Assembly: GCA_031002005.1 (NCBI GenBank)
Contig: CM061920.1
Location: 53,608,610-53,672,609 of the forward strand
From: Vandiemenella viatica
Taxonomy: Eukaryota > Arthropoda > Insecta > Orthoptera > Morabidae
Direction of reading: 5' to 3'
Length of the DNA: 64,000 nt
Both the position numbers and the translations under genes were made by a program. Below are positions 33,535-45,052 of this stretch, one piece after another. Within the stretch, counting starts at the first letter, position 1. Every line of letters begins with the position of its first letter. A model generated the notes under the pieces. The model was not told the DNA's origin, ran no database searches, and worked only from the letters and a program-made list of their open reading frames with translations.

Positions 33535-33870
33535 TTTAAATTTAATTTAATTGCAATGGAGCACAATTTCCCTACACCCCCATCTCCCCCCTATCCTGCA
33601 CCCACCTACATTTGCCCTCTACAAATTTTATCTTTAAATTCTTTCAACGTTTTCGGTAAATTATTCATGATTTCTCTTGGTAACTCATTCCAAACCCTGA
33701 CACCCTTACCTAAAAAAGAGAATCTTCCCACACCGTTGTGCCTGAAATCGAGTGCCAACTTGTGGTCATGGTCATCTTTTCCCTTCCATGCACTACTTTT
33801 CATACCTACTACAATATCTTTGCATGCCTCATCGCCAGTATACGCCCTGCACACTCCCTTGAAGAATAAG
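33535..33870 (-). pseudogene. LINE-B 3' end, best-preserved coding tail
   Basis: The minus strand encodes AYTGDEACKDI, KGKDDHDHKLALDFR and VWNELPREIMNNLPKTLKEF, the classic C-terminus of CR1/Jockey-like LINE ORF2. The 3' side ends GGAGCACAA and an AATTAAATT tail at 33535. The 5' side is truncated near 33870. Confidence 0.82.
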
Positions 33871-34407
33871 TAGAAAATCAACGAGACAAGGCGCGGTTTA
33901 ACTTAGCGGATGTCTGCTTGTCGAATTTTGCAGGAGTAGAGGAAAAGGTTCCAAAGCGAGAGCCAGCAGCAACTTGCGAGGAAGCGACGCACGAAAATTT
34001 CATTACGCTCCAATTTGTCGCATCTTGTTTCGTATGCTCTCCTACACCCGTGTTACACCACTTAAGATATAAAATGGCAGCGCACATTCTGTGCTACTGG
34101 GATACATCTGACAAGCTGCTTTATGGACCTTTTATTCCTACAACGTACCTGAGGGCCTGTAGAAATGGAAATTGTGTGATTTTACTGTGTACGAGTGTGT
34201 ACATTTAACACTGATCTGCCAATGATGATATTCTGTTAACAGGAGTGCTCTTACCATATGCTAGGTTTGAGAGTACAGTACATTATTACAAATGGAAACG
34301 TTGACCATAAAATGTGTTGTCCATACTACGTTGATACACAATACTACTGATAGCATGGCAGATGTTAGTAAAATAAAATAAAGAACCTGAACATATCTGT
34401 GTGAATG

Positions 34408-34573
34408 AAAAGGTAGAACGCCGTAACCCGTACAGCGGGATCAGGTTGGAGTACCTCCTGATTGCGGTTTATCCACATTCACCTAGGCAAATGCTGGGAC
34501 GGTTCCCAGTGTCCGCCTCATAAACTAGAGATTTCACAAACAAAAATACTCCTGTCGTAAAAAAACATAAGTT
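34408..34573 (+). mobile_element. SINE-B copy
   Basis: CCTGATTGCGGTTTATCCAC, AAATGCTGGGACGGTTCCCA, GTCCGCCTCATAAACTAG and AAAAATACTCCTGTCG match the family body. The hammerhead-like motif starts 13 bp further on. Confidence 0.65.
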
Positions 34574-34585
34574 AGATATTACTTT

Positions 34586-34625
34586 CCGAACGCGTTTCGC
34601 TTCTTAACTGAAACATCTTCAGCGG
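34586..34625 (-). ncRNA. Hammerhead-like motif, orphan copy 2
   Basis: On the minus strand: CCG paired with CGG as stem I, core CUGAAGA (fits CUGANGA), one extra U, stem II GUUUC/GAAGC with one G-U pair, core GAAA, ACGCGU and cleavage-position U. It differs from the PLE copy at paired positions on both sides of stems I and II, which supports RNA structure. No PLE reading frame is nearby. It directly follows the 3' end of a SINE-B copy. Confidence 0.55.
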
Positions 34626-35339
34626 TTTTTCTGTTGATTGTGTATATATGTTATTGTATTTCCGTAGTGATTTTGTTTATGTTTATCGTGTTCTTTATAC
34701 TTCTTAATCATTTAGTGGTTTTCTGCGAAGTAGAGCTATTTATTTTATTTTAAGAAAGTGCAGTTAAACTAAATAAATATACTGATAGTTTTTTTATATT
34801 CAGCACAGTTTAACTTAGTTTTAATAACTCCAAATACATCACTTTAATTACATAATCGGACTTATTTGCAGGTTCTTCTTAGCGCTAACAACCTAGGCAA
34901 TCTCCTAGTTATATCTGTATGTTTTGTTGCTATGGAAACCTCTCAAGAGAACTATTAACAGGCCCGTGCCATGGAACTCCTAAATACAAAGATGACATTA
35001 GGATATGCATTCCGGGATAACCTGTCTGTTATCTTACAATGTTACAATAATGTTATGTTTTACGTTTTTAATAGAGATGTTTTTTTTAAATTATAATTTA
35101 CTTTCATTTTTTGATATATTGATCTATTTATCCAGCATTATCAGCAGTAGTGTTTTCTGCTGTTTTCTTTTTTGCATTGCAGGTCGTTTCCTGCTTGCTA
35201 TTGCACACGTTAACTAGCACTGCACTGTGTATGTTGTATCAATGGCTGATCTGTTTTGTTTACTTTTTGCTGTGTAATGCTAGTTTACGTGTGCAATAAC
35301 AACCAGAAAACGACGAGCGCCTTCCCAGGCAAACGTGAG

Positions 35340-35590
35340 CTGAAATAGAGGGAGGTCCACGGATATCTCGCGTCATATTGTTATTTCAGATTGTCGCCCT
35401 TCAAACAACAGTAGAGTCAAAAAAAAAAAAAAAAGAAGCAGTCTCCAAAATCATGAGGTCGATCTCAGGTTGGGTGGAAAGAGGTGGGGGGGGGGGGTCC
35501 GTAGCAGATCTCACCAAATCTGGCCCCGGGGGGAGGGGGGTTCAGATTCATACAAAAATACCTCACGTAATTAATGGACGCCGCCTGAGT
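35340..35590 (-). mobile_element. G/C-tract MITE, family 1, degraded
   Basis: The right side ends CTCACGTAATTAATGGACGC. The interior has the GATCTCACCAAATCTGG and G-run blocks. The left end is decayed. Confidence 0.6.
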
Positions 35591-35799
35591 ACCGCGGACA
35601 TATCTTTGGCAGAAGGTAAAGAATGTCCGGGAGGAGGGGGGGGGGCGCTGACCCCGTCACACCATTCTTGTGGCAGTGGTCGAAAGGAGAATGCCGAGCT
35701 CTACCTCCGTGACCTTTACCTGTTTTTAGCGGAGCTCGAACCTGGGACCGTGTATTTTGAGGGCGAGTGCCTTATTCAGGAGTTACCAAACCGGCTTAA

Positions 35800-36125
35800 G
35801 GTGTACGAATAGTTCGCGCCAGGAGACTTGGGTGTACGTGGAAGTTGCTCGGTGCTGGGCGGGGCCGGCGCTTTTCGCAAAGTGTGGATATGTAGAGCGG
35901 CGGCCGGTGGAATGCGGCGGGTACTTTCTAAGCGAGCGTGTGTCGACCGTTAAGCGATCGGCCCGGCCGGAGAGTGCGGCGGTGGGTCGGCTGTCGCCCG
36001 TGGCGTCGGCGTGGCCGGTCCTGCTGACTGGGCGGCGCGGGACCGGACGGGCCGTCCGAAAGCGGGACTCACACGCGCGCCGCAGTCCACACGAGTCCGC
36101 TCACCAGTCGCGGCCATCCCAGGTA
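35800..36125 (+). promoter_or_regulatory. CpG-dense segment, possible untranslated first exon
   Basis: Strongly CpG-rich for 300 bp, ending in CATCCCAG followed by GTACTG at 36122, a possible splice donor. Reading frames here show no recognisable protein. A promoter plus 5' non-coding exon is one reading. Confidence 0.3.
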
Positions 36126-36392
36126 CTGCACAACCGCTAAACAAAGTGCTACGCCATTCATAGCGTTCAGCAATTCTGTATCACCTCGGATGACCATCGT
36201 CGGCGGGTATGATGGTGACGTGGGAAGAGGTTCCATTCTTCCGTTGTTTAGGATACTCACAGCGGGGTTACTCCTGACTTCATGGTGTCGGTTATGACTT
36301 CAGATCACGGCTGGTAGTGACTGAGGGGACTCTGACGGCACAGACATCCTGCGTCCTCATGCGTTACCTCTCATGCGAGAGAATCGTGGTCA

Positions 36393-36785
36393 GGGGGCAT
36401 CCATAAATTACGTGAGGTGTTTTTCCTGATTTCCGGACCCCCCTCCCCTCTGGTGAGACTTCGTGAGATCTGGTCCGACCCCCCACCCCTCTGGTGAGAT
36501 CTGGTCCGTGAGCCCCCCCCCCCCCCCTATAAATCGCTCTCGCAACTTTTTGAGACTCTTTTTTTTAGGTCTCACCCTTCCAAAGCCGGGTACAACACCA
36601 CTTTTCGCCGAAATACCCCCCTAAAATCGACTTTCGCGTGTTTTGTAGACCTTTTTTTTAGTTCTACAGTCCAACAAAAATTTACAGAACCTCACGTGAG
36701 ATTTCCGTTGGACCCCCTCCCCCTTGGTGAGATTTCGCCAGACCCCCCCCCTAATTTCAACTCATGTAATTTTTGGACGCCCCCT
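36393..36785. mobile_element. G/C-tract MITE, family 1, complete
   Basis: Left end GGGGGCATCCATAAATTACG, right end the complement of GGGGGCGTCCAAAAATTACA. Flanked by TCA on both sides. Internal blocks such as GGTGAGAT(C/T)T and runs of C or G recur on opposite strands, so the whole element can fold back. Non-coding. Confidence 0.8.
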
Positions 36786-36959
36786 CAAGAGCGTAGACAG
36801 GATTAGCTTTACGATCGGTCAAAAACAAGAAAACTTAATAAAACTACTTGTTCAAAATTTTATTACTTGAAAAAAAAAAAAACAACACTTATTTAAGCAG
36901 TAGGCTGCGAGGGTTTGACTAACTTCTGACAAAATTATTTTTCAGTATTAAAACTGGGA

Positions 36960-37493
36960 ATTTTTATTTTTATATATTTTTTGCTCTGCCACTTGAGTGT
37001 ATGTCAAGGTGGGGCAAGTACCCATCCTGACTATGCCAGTGATCGCAGTACCATTTTTCAACAGGACAGTGTTCGTCTACACACCGCACGTGTGTCTATG
37101 AACTGTCTGCGTTGTGTTTGGGTACTCCCGTGGCCAGCAAGATTCCCAGATCTGACTCGTATAGAATATGTGCGGGACAGCTCGGACGTCAAATCTATCC
37201 AGTGCCAGTATCCAGAATATCAAGGACCAGTTACAACAGTTGTGGGCCAGCTTGGTTCAGGAGAGCGTACAATGTTTCTTTTTGACACTGTTACTATTCG
37301 AATTATTGCATGCATCCAGGCCAGACGGGGTGCAATGTCATACTGATAAGTGGGCTCATATTAAGAAGTTCTTTGTAAATTTGACTCGATTTTGTAATCA
37401 CTGAAATAACATTACATATCCTCACAACCCATAAAGTTTCATTTCGTTTTCTCTTCCCCTTATGGATGTTTCACTTTTTTATGTCAGACAGTG
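36960..37493 (+). pseudogene. Tc1-like transposase C-terminal fragment with right end
   Basis: The open frame at 36981-37343 contains IFQQDSVRLHTARVSMN, LPWPARFPDLTRIEYV and ACIQARRGAMSY: the last two catalytic blocks, with E present. The right end CTTTTTTATGTCAGACAGTG is followed by TA at 37494. The left half is missing. Confidence 0.75.
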
Positions 37494-38869
37494 TATAAAG
37501 GAGACTAATCTGAAGAAACGTTTTCCCCCAACCGAGAGCGAGAAAGAATGGACAAGGAACCTATTTACATTTAACGTAGAATCCGAGACAGAATTGCCGG
37601 ATTCAGATAAACGAGTCTGTAATTGAACTGTCGTGTAACACATCATTCAAATATGTATATACGAGAGAATACCACTGGTGGAATTTTAGATATCGTATCG
37701 CCAGTAATTCTCAGCTTTACAGAAAGAGCAGTGTAATTGCGGATACCTTTTGTCACGACCTATAACTGTGAAGCCAGATTTTGAGCACTTTTTTTCTGAA
37801 AAAATAAATATATAAACAGATTAAAAGTCGAATAGGACCTGAGAATTAAGTTATCATCTATTCATCCTAACGTGAAGTATTTAATTAACAATTGCTTCAC
37901 ACTTCTCATTAATAATTTGCTTTTATTTCAATTAAGTTTTTGCAATTATTTTTGCAATAATTTCAAATAAAACTTATATTGCAAGTAATTATTAAAGTAC
38001 ATGAAAATTACTATGTCATCGAAACAAAGATTCATTTTGTCTACACATCTCAAAATAGGCAATAAGTTATTATTGGGACACCGAAAAGAATCCTTAAATT
38101 AACTGAGAAAGAAAAGTTTGCGAAACGGTGTAGGCAACATCGGCAGAACACACGTAGTGTCCCAATACTGATCTGAAATTCTTAGTAGCTGTTCAGATGC
38201 ACATACTTCCGTAGATTTAAACATTTCATCAAGAAAGATTTTTGATGTCTTGTTTTTCTTTTTTTGCACTCGTATCAAGAAGGTTTCTTCTTGACAAATC
38301 ACACACATGAAACTTTAGGTGTGTCAGACTGATTACTTGGCGCTATCGTGGGAGTAGTGTAAATACTCATCCAGTTAACATATTTTAATGTATTTGGGAT
38401 AAAAATTAGTTTCTAATTTCTATATTACAAAGTACATCTTGGATAAACGGAGGTATTCGGATCTCTAAAGTTGAACATTTATTTGTGACTCACGGAGCAG
38501 TTGGAAGATACGCCTTTCTCTCTCCCGACACTACTTGTCCACCACTCACAATAATTACAACATGTCGACATAAAACTTGTCTCCATGTAGATTACTCTCC
38601 TGCCGACTGCACATTACACCCCTCCAGAGAAAGTGCAAAATTGCGAGTGTATTATGTATGGTGAAAGGCTCCTGGTCCAGTAAGGGGGGGGGGGGGGGGG
38701 GACAAGAAAGATGCAACACTTCGTCTCTTATGCTTTCGCCCATATTAAAGCAATCAGCGACGATCAGTTGGAATCCTAGCACAGGTATCCCACTTCTTCT
38801 AGTGCATCTGTTCCTATTCTTGTCCTCATTGACATATCTAGTGCAGTTACCTCTGCCAATATTTCATTC
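37494..38869. other. AT-rich DNA, nothing recognised
   Basis: It includes a poly-G run at about 38683-38701, itself the source of a spurious frame. Confidence 0.5.
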
Positions 38870-39141
38870 CCGCCATTCAGAAATTTCTCACTACTATCCC
38901 CTGACAGAGCAGTTGTTTGCTCTTAAACCCCCATCCCACATTCACATTTTTTATCCAAATTCTTAATTCCTTCTCTCCTCACCCTAATCAAATGATGCTT
39001 CAGTACTTTTAACCTAGCCATCTGATTCGTATGTGCAGTGCTAATTATCCTTAGATCTCAATTTTTTATATCTGACTTCTGCAACATTTTTAACATATAT
39101 TTCCATTTAACATTATCAAAGTCAGAAAATTCTACAGATAC

Positions 39142-39188
<47 letters not shown>

Positions 39189-39900
39189 TGCATCTCTACA
39201 GAATTAAAAGTATAGAGCCTTTTCTTGCAAGCCCATTTACCTTTCAAGCAGACTGATATTAATCTAAATCGCTTCCACTCTTGTTTCTTTTTTCCAGTTA
39301 TTAATTTCGAAGAGTGTGGTGGCACGCTTAATGTACGATAGCTTTCACATTCATCAATGTCGTATTCCATTGGAAGTGCAAGTACAGTATTACTATTGTT
39401 ATTAAATTAGATATGCTCTGTTTAATACTTCCTGATTATCGTGTGAAAGATCCTTCAATTCCTTAGAGATTTCGGCATGTGTAATGGAATCCGAACTCCT
39501 GTTGTCTTATTTGAGTTCATCTCTTTGAAGGCGTGTCCTTAAAACACGATCTCCTACAGCAGCAACATCTTCCACTCTTGTTCCACGCTATCATCTCGTC
39601 TATTTCAACCAGACATTCCTCCCATCTATTATGTATCTATTTCTTCAGTTATCTAATATTATGTTTGACCGACCTTTCATTACTGCATCTACTCTGCTAA
39701 GTCATCTCCTTTTGTTCTTACGTTGTAGTCATTTTGCTTTTCCTTTACTCTATTTCAGACGTAATTCTGTATTCATTCTCGAGTAGCTGAAGAATTTTCA
39801 ACGTGTCTCACATTATATCAGGGGAAAGTAATTGTTGTTGAGTGTCCCAGGCGGAATTAAAGTCACCAGCCCAACTTATAGCAGGCTTCACACCCAGCGT
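38870..39900 (-). pseudogene. LINE reverse-transcriptase fragment, LINE-A-like
   Basis: The minus strand around 38960-39120 reads DFDNVKWKYMLKMLQKSDIK, then RIISTAHTNQMARLKV and IRVRREG, matching the RT region before the catalytic YADD in LINEs. The part right of the (CT)n tract is a decayed upstream segment and less certain. Confidence 0.55.
39146..39183. repeat. (CT)n microsatellite
   Basis: Uninterrupted CT dinucleotides for about 38 bp, inside the LINE fragment. Confidence 0.97.
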
Positions 39901-40235
39901 TTTTAGGAAACTTTATCTTGAGAATTAAGTATAGCAAGATGGGAGTAGGTTAATTGTGGATTCGTATATTTTTCTTAGTTGTGAATCCGAGTATATGCGT
40001 CATGCAAGTGAACCTTGTTTTATGGACACAAACCATGTAAATGAGATGTGATACGATCAAGGACAGTATTACGCACGAAACATTGATTAAAATTTGTAGT
40101 TGTAAGTGCTTAAATGAGCGACAATGTTCAGAGGACAATTCACATTGGTTTTGACTGGTTTATGTAGATAATTTTATGTGTAAATATGTTTAATTTTCAT
40201 TTCAGTTTGTTTCATGATTTTGTATTAATTCTGAT

Positions 40236-40503
40236 CAGTGGCGGATCCAGGAATTTGGTTTGGGGGGGGGGGGCTTGAGTGGATATTGGTTTGGGGAGTG
40301 GCTATAGCGGATTTCGTTTGGGGGGGGGGGGCGGTTTTAATCGGGCAGGGGTAGGCTTTATTATGGTCATGCTACCCTCCATTCAATTATGCAGGTCTCC
40401 AGGCTCTAAAAATTACGATGTCGGGGGCGGACCTAGAACTTTTTTGGGGGGGCCTAGAGGCCCCTAGCATCCCCCCCCCCCCCCTTTGGATCCGCTGCCA
40501 CTG
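40236..40503. mobile_element. hAT MITE, 268 bp, G/C-tract rich
   Basis: Duplication ATTCTGAT at 40228-40235 and 40504-40511. Ends start CAGTGGCGGATCC and CAGTGGCAGCGGATCC. The interior has several G runs and no coding. Confidence 0.9.
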
Positions 40504-40529
40504 ATTCTGATTGTTTTAATGTGGTTTGG

Positions 40530-40850
40530 TTTGTTAGCTGTATTATCACCGTTCGAGAAACATCGAGCGGCTTTCTCTGTGTTATTCTGGAATTTTCTGT
40601 AGTGTCTATATAAACAAGCGGCAGAGACGAGAAGTTAGTTGAGAGAGTTGTCAGTCAGTCGCTTTCGGAAGTGTGAGAGTTTAATCGCTGGAACATATGT
40701 GTATGTTTGTACGTAGTATCTTTGGATCGAGACTATGCCTTGTTGTGTAATGTTATTATAGAGCACACGGGAAAATAAAGCTAAGTGGAAAGTGATTCGT
40801 TGGAGTTGTTATTTCAAGCAACCAAAAGCTTATCATGGCTTCCGCGACAG
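40530..40850 (+). promoter_or_regulatory. Candidate solo LTR or pol II promoter
   Basis: TCTATATAAAC at about 40603-40613, a TCAGTC initiator-like site at 40651-40656 and AATAAA near 40774 occur in the order found in LTRs. The boundaries are not proven and no flanking duplication was identified. Confidence 0.3.
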
Positions 40851-41322
40851 GACGGAACAGCAAGAAATAGTAATTACCAATTGTTTATCAAACTTCTTTT
40901 CCGTTTCTGATAAAAAGAGTCTTGGTAGAGAATTATCTAGAAAACATTTAGTTCCCTTCAATTTTCTAACTGAAACGAACAGGTAACTCTTAATCACTGT
41001 GATCACAATTTCTCCGATGGTCACGCAGGCAATTTTCGCCGGAGCATTGAGCCATCATAATACGCATAACAAACACTAGGAACTGGAGATGCGTGCAGGA
41101 CTTGTTGCGTAATACACTGCAGCTGAAGTTGCGTGGGCGTGACCACGTGACTGGCTGAGACTGCAGTGAATCACTGTGTGAGCTGGCTGGCGCATCTCGC
41201 CAAACAGGGAGAAAGCGCCACTCCGAGAAAGTCGCACCCTGCCCTGCTCCAGATGGTCACGTCACCAGTGCACTCGAAAAGTTTGCGTACTGCAGCTGCT
41301 TTGTTAATTAAGCTACACAGCG

Positions 41323-41578
41323 GTGTGCCAGCTCAGTGATTAAGGTGCTTGCTTTCAGAAGTTCAGGGTCCGGTTCTCGGTTCAAATCCCGGCGTGGGTA
41401 GAAATTTTTAAGAGTTGTGTTTGATCATATGAACTACGCCAGGACGTTCCGTGGTCTGTATTCTACGTTAAACTGCACGTCCCAGAGGAAAGGAACTGGC
41501 CGTCCTACCTCTACAGTGGCTTAGAATGCCTCCTTCTCGAGGGCCTAACCAACCTTTGGGTTGTGGACTAAGTTGAAA
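41323..41578 (+). mobile_element. SINE-D copy, more complete
   Basis: Head GGTGTGCCAGCTCAGTGATT with B box GGTTCAAATCCC. The body matches the 31.2 kb copy word for word in order (CCAGGACGTTCCGTGG, CAGAGGAAAGGAACTGG, CCTAACCAACCTTTGGG). Confidence 0.72.
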
Positions 41579-41794
41579 GAAATTCTGTGTGTTTAATATC
41601 TTTTTGAAAAAATGCGTTGGGAGCAGTATTACCTAAATAAAAGAAATCAACTGTTTTTATTTTTAATCTACGTACTTCAAAAAAGGAAGAGGTTCACTAC
41701 TCGATTGTACGTTCAGAGATATAATCGCTAACTGTGAACCAATTGAAATTCACACCTTGATGCAGTGATGTGTTCGACTTTGCTTTTTAATTAA

Positions 41795-42030
41795 GTAGCG
41801 TAGTGGTAGAGCAGCAACGTTCCCGCCTCGCATTCGGGAGGACGCGGATTCGAATCTCGGTCCAGCCATAAAGATTTGGATTTTCCACTGTTTCTGCAAA
41901 TCACTCCAAATTTCCCGTATGATTCCTTCAAAATTCCGTGGCCGAATTCTTCCCCACTCCTTACCCCCCGTCCTTCCTGCCTCTAATGACCTCAACGTCG
42001 ACGAGGCGTAAACCCGTAAGCAAAACAAGA
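41795..42030 (+). mobile_element. SINE-A copy with altered head
   Basis: The head reads AGCGTAGTGGTAGAGCAGC, different from other copies, followed by the standard CCTCGCATTCGGGAGGACGC and full body. Confidence 0.8.
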
Positions 42031-42746
42031 GTTATTTTATTATGGCGTATGTATCACAGTTCATATAAATAAAAAATAAGGCAATCTGATTGAGATACTA
42101 CGATTTTTTTAAGGCAACTCTATTCCGGAATTGAAATATCTGAAAAAATCATTCCTCGATTCCGAAACTATCCCTTCACGCCTCGCGCCGCGCCTTGTCC
42201 ATCGCCGCCGTCCGTCAATTGGCGGAATGTCAACTCACGAATAAAATAAAAAATAACGCTGCCTCTTCATTTCTGTGAAAACTTTCTCTTCGTATGAAGT
42301 ACTTAATAATCTATCGTGTACCAAGCCAAGCTGGTGCACATGATTTTTTTTTCTGACCTTTCATTACGTCGGATAAAATTTTTGTAAGGTCTCATTTGTG
42401 AAAATCTATTAGCGCGTTGTTCAACACACACCTTTGAAACATTGATTGTACTTCCTTTCTCTGTTTCTTCTCAAATGGTCATCCCGTTCGTCACTAGTTT
42501 AATTTAAATGGCGCTGTCTGATTTGAGCAGCGTGTTTAGAAGGCCTACCTGTATTTAAAATACAACACAAACTATAGATATTGATAGCTAGATGTGTTAT
42601 AGAAGCTAATATTGGTACGTGCCACATTTTGCTTTAGTAATTACTTTTCATATGACTAATCCACTTACCGCTAACCAGTGCGTGAACGATACAGCGCCAG
42701 TGATTCATTCCTACCGAGATAGAAGCTTCATGGATTGTTATCAAGA

Positions 42747-42958
42747 TTTTTTTAATTATTTATTTATGGCTTTACGCCTCGTTGACGTCGAGGTCATTAG
42801 AGGCGGAATGCGATTGGGGACAAGGAACGGGAAGGAATTCGACCATCCCGTTTTGAAGGAAAGTATCCCAGCATGATTTGGGAAACCCAAATCTGGATGC
42901 CCGGAAGGGGATTCGAATCCACGTGGCCAGAGCGTTACCGCTCACACACCACGCTCGG
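42747..42958 (-). mobile_element. SINE-A copy with short internal deletion
   Basis: The 11-bp duplication TGTTATCAAGA lies at 42736-42746 and 42959-42969. The CATGGTTT segment is partly deleted. Confidence 0.92.
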
Positions 42959-43429
42959 TGTTATCAAGAATCGAGACAAATTATGTCCGGGAACTGGAGT
43001 TAGTGAAAATAATTGGGTGTGGTCTTAAAGGACCTAGCGAGAGAGTTTCTCATTACTGGTCGCGCAGTTCGCCTCTGTCGAAGTCTGCAAACCCTGTCCG
43101 AGGTAAAGGGACCGACAGTATAACGGCGTACATCACTTCAACGACACAAACCTTTGCCTGTTGCTGTGGGTTGACTTGCTAAGATCGTAACATGCTGGTT
43201 ATCTAACATATGATTCTACTTTGGTGTAGCTTGGTGCATCCTCTTTCAACACTTCGTCAGTTCCTTTTTCTGAAGAGTGATGGTGTTATCTATACTCAGA
43301 GGATTTAATTGTGTGCAATAGGTCTACCTTTATGGAAAACGAAATACTGACGGAATTACTCAGCGGTGAGAATAAAACAGTACGAGATTTTTATTTATGG
43401 TTGATCCTGTTACAGCGTTTCTATTCCGT

Positions 43430-43640
43430 GGCGCAATCCTAGGCAACTTCCGCGATCGCTCGTTACGTAAGGGCGGCGCTGCACTCGCGTAACGGCTCTC
43501 GGCTACTTTATCGTCTCACCGCTCGTGAGATTTCTGCGGCGCCCGTCGTGACGTCACGCGGTCTGATTGATGGTACCGGCTCGCGTGACGTCATCCGCTC
43601 TCAGCTCGCACCCCATTTTCTCGCCGATCTCTCTTCTAGT
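43430..43640. promoter_or_regulatory. CpG-dense segment with two CRE sites
   Basis: TGACGTCA occurs twice (about 43549 and 43586), in a GC-rich stretch with many CpG against an AT-rich background. It looks like a promoter-type sequence, but no adjoining exon is recognisable. Confidence 0.35.
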
Positions 43641-43907
43641 TTGCCACTTTTCGGTATCACTGAACGTCGCTGTAGTGTTGGATTCTCTCGTCCTGTCACC
43701 GCGTGAGCCACACACCACTGATATACGCTTGCTCGGGAGTGTTGCAGGATACACAAACACAAGTATACTGCTTGTGGTCAGGTCCCAAAGGAGTTTTCCT
43801 TGACGTTGCTTTTACTGAGGCGACTATAGTCTTATTCCCCCTTAACCCTATTGTGATGCGCTACTGGGTTCTTCCAACTGTATGGGCTCCATCTCCGGCC
43901 TGACCAT

Positions 43908-44048
43908 TGCAATTTCGATTTTCCATGGTTTCCGAAATCACTCCAGGGGAATGCCGGGAAGATTCCTTCGAAAGGCCACGTCTGATTTACTTCCAGTTCC
44001 TTTCCCCCATTTCCTGCCGACGTTGGCGAACAGTAAATCCCCCCGCCG
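43908..44048 (+). mobile_element. SINE-A body fragment
   Basis: GATTTTCCATGGTTTCCG, AATCACTCCAGGGGAATGCC and a diverged 3' end running into a C run. Confidence 0.55.
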
Positions 44049-44436
44049 CCCCCCCCCCCAAAAAAAGGTTTACATACGAACATCTCTCGGATCGTTCGTA
44101 TATCAAGGTATATTTTTTGAACGACAATGATACCAAAGATTAATACTTAAGCAGAAAGAAATTTAAAAAATCGACTGAACAAAGCAGTTTGTGCTTTTGT
44201 AATTATTGGTAACTAGTTAAATATCTGGGAAAATGTTTAAAAGTATCTGTTTGTTTGTGTGTGTGTTTTATTATTATTATTATTTTTTATTTTTTTGGTG
44301 ATGGCGGGACTGTTTGCTTGCGTTGTAAGCTTCAGAAAACATCGACTTTTTTAAAACGTTTCATTCCCCCCCCCCTCCCCTCCGGGGGATGCGAACTACT
44401 GAGAGGTGTGAGGGATCCTTTTATGCGGATAGGGGA

Positions 44437-44582
44437 GGGGAGAGATTAGGGACAAGGAGTTGGATGAATTCTGTGCCATCCAAGGGGAAGGGAGGTGCCC
44501 TTTTTTAAGTAACCATCGCGACATTCCTCTGGAGTGTTTTGGGAAATGTGGAAACCGAAATCTGAATGGCAGGTCAGAAGAA
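44437..44582 (-). mobile_element. SINE-A body fragment
   Basis: In complement: GGGACAAGGAGTTGG, then CATTCCTCTGGAGTGTTTTG and CTGAATGGCAGG. Confidence 0.5.
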
Positions 44583-45052
44583 TATTGCTCACTCACCTGG
44601 CTCGGTCTCTTCCTTCGAATATTTTGTCTTCTTCGGATAGTTGCCTTTACACGCTTTCACTGGAGCAACAAATTCTTCCTCGTTGAGAGCTATTCACGCA
44701 AAACCATCTTGACTGATTTTCATAGGGTTTCAAAATGTATACAGTCCAAGATCCCAGGTCTAAAATGAGGTACATTTTATCATGACGCGGCATCAGGAAG
44801 CTCGGTAATAAAGAATATCGTGTTTGCTCTTCTGCCTGTTTATTTTGTTTGAACGCGATTCACGCACAGAAGTGCTGGTCTGATTTTGATGGCGCTACGA
44901 ATAATGTACGTCTCATGGTCTCGCCAGTAAAATAGGATAGGTTTCTTTTTGATGTGACTCCGGAATTTTGATAGAAGTGTCCACAGTATCCATGTTAGGG
45001 GAAGTCACCTCTCGTGGTCGAAATGTTTGCTGGGATTCGTACCGTCACGCCG

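Noticed and set aside
35378..35812. 144-codon plus frame
   Set aside because: The first part is a degraded G/C-tract MITE with Gly runs from poly-G; not a protein.
38683..38701. Poly-G and poly-C runs here and elsewhere as assembly gaps
   Set aside because: Most lie at fixed positions within G/C-tract MITE or hAT copies, so they are real sequence although their length may be miscalled.
38577..38966. 129-codon plus frame
   Set aside because: Spans a poly-G tract and the antisense strand of a LINE fragment.
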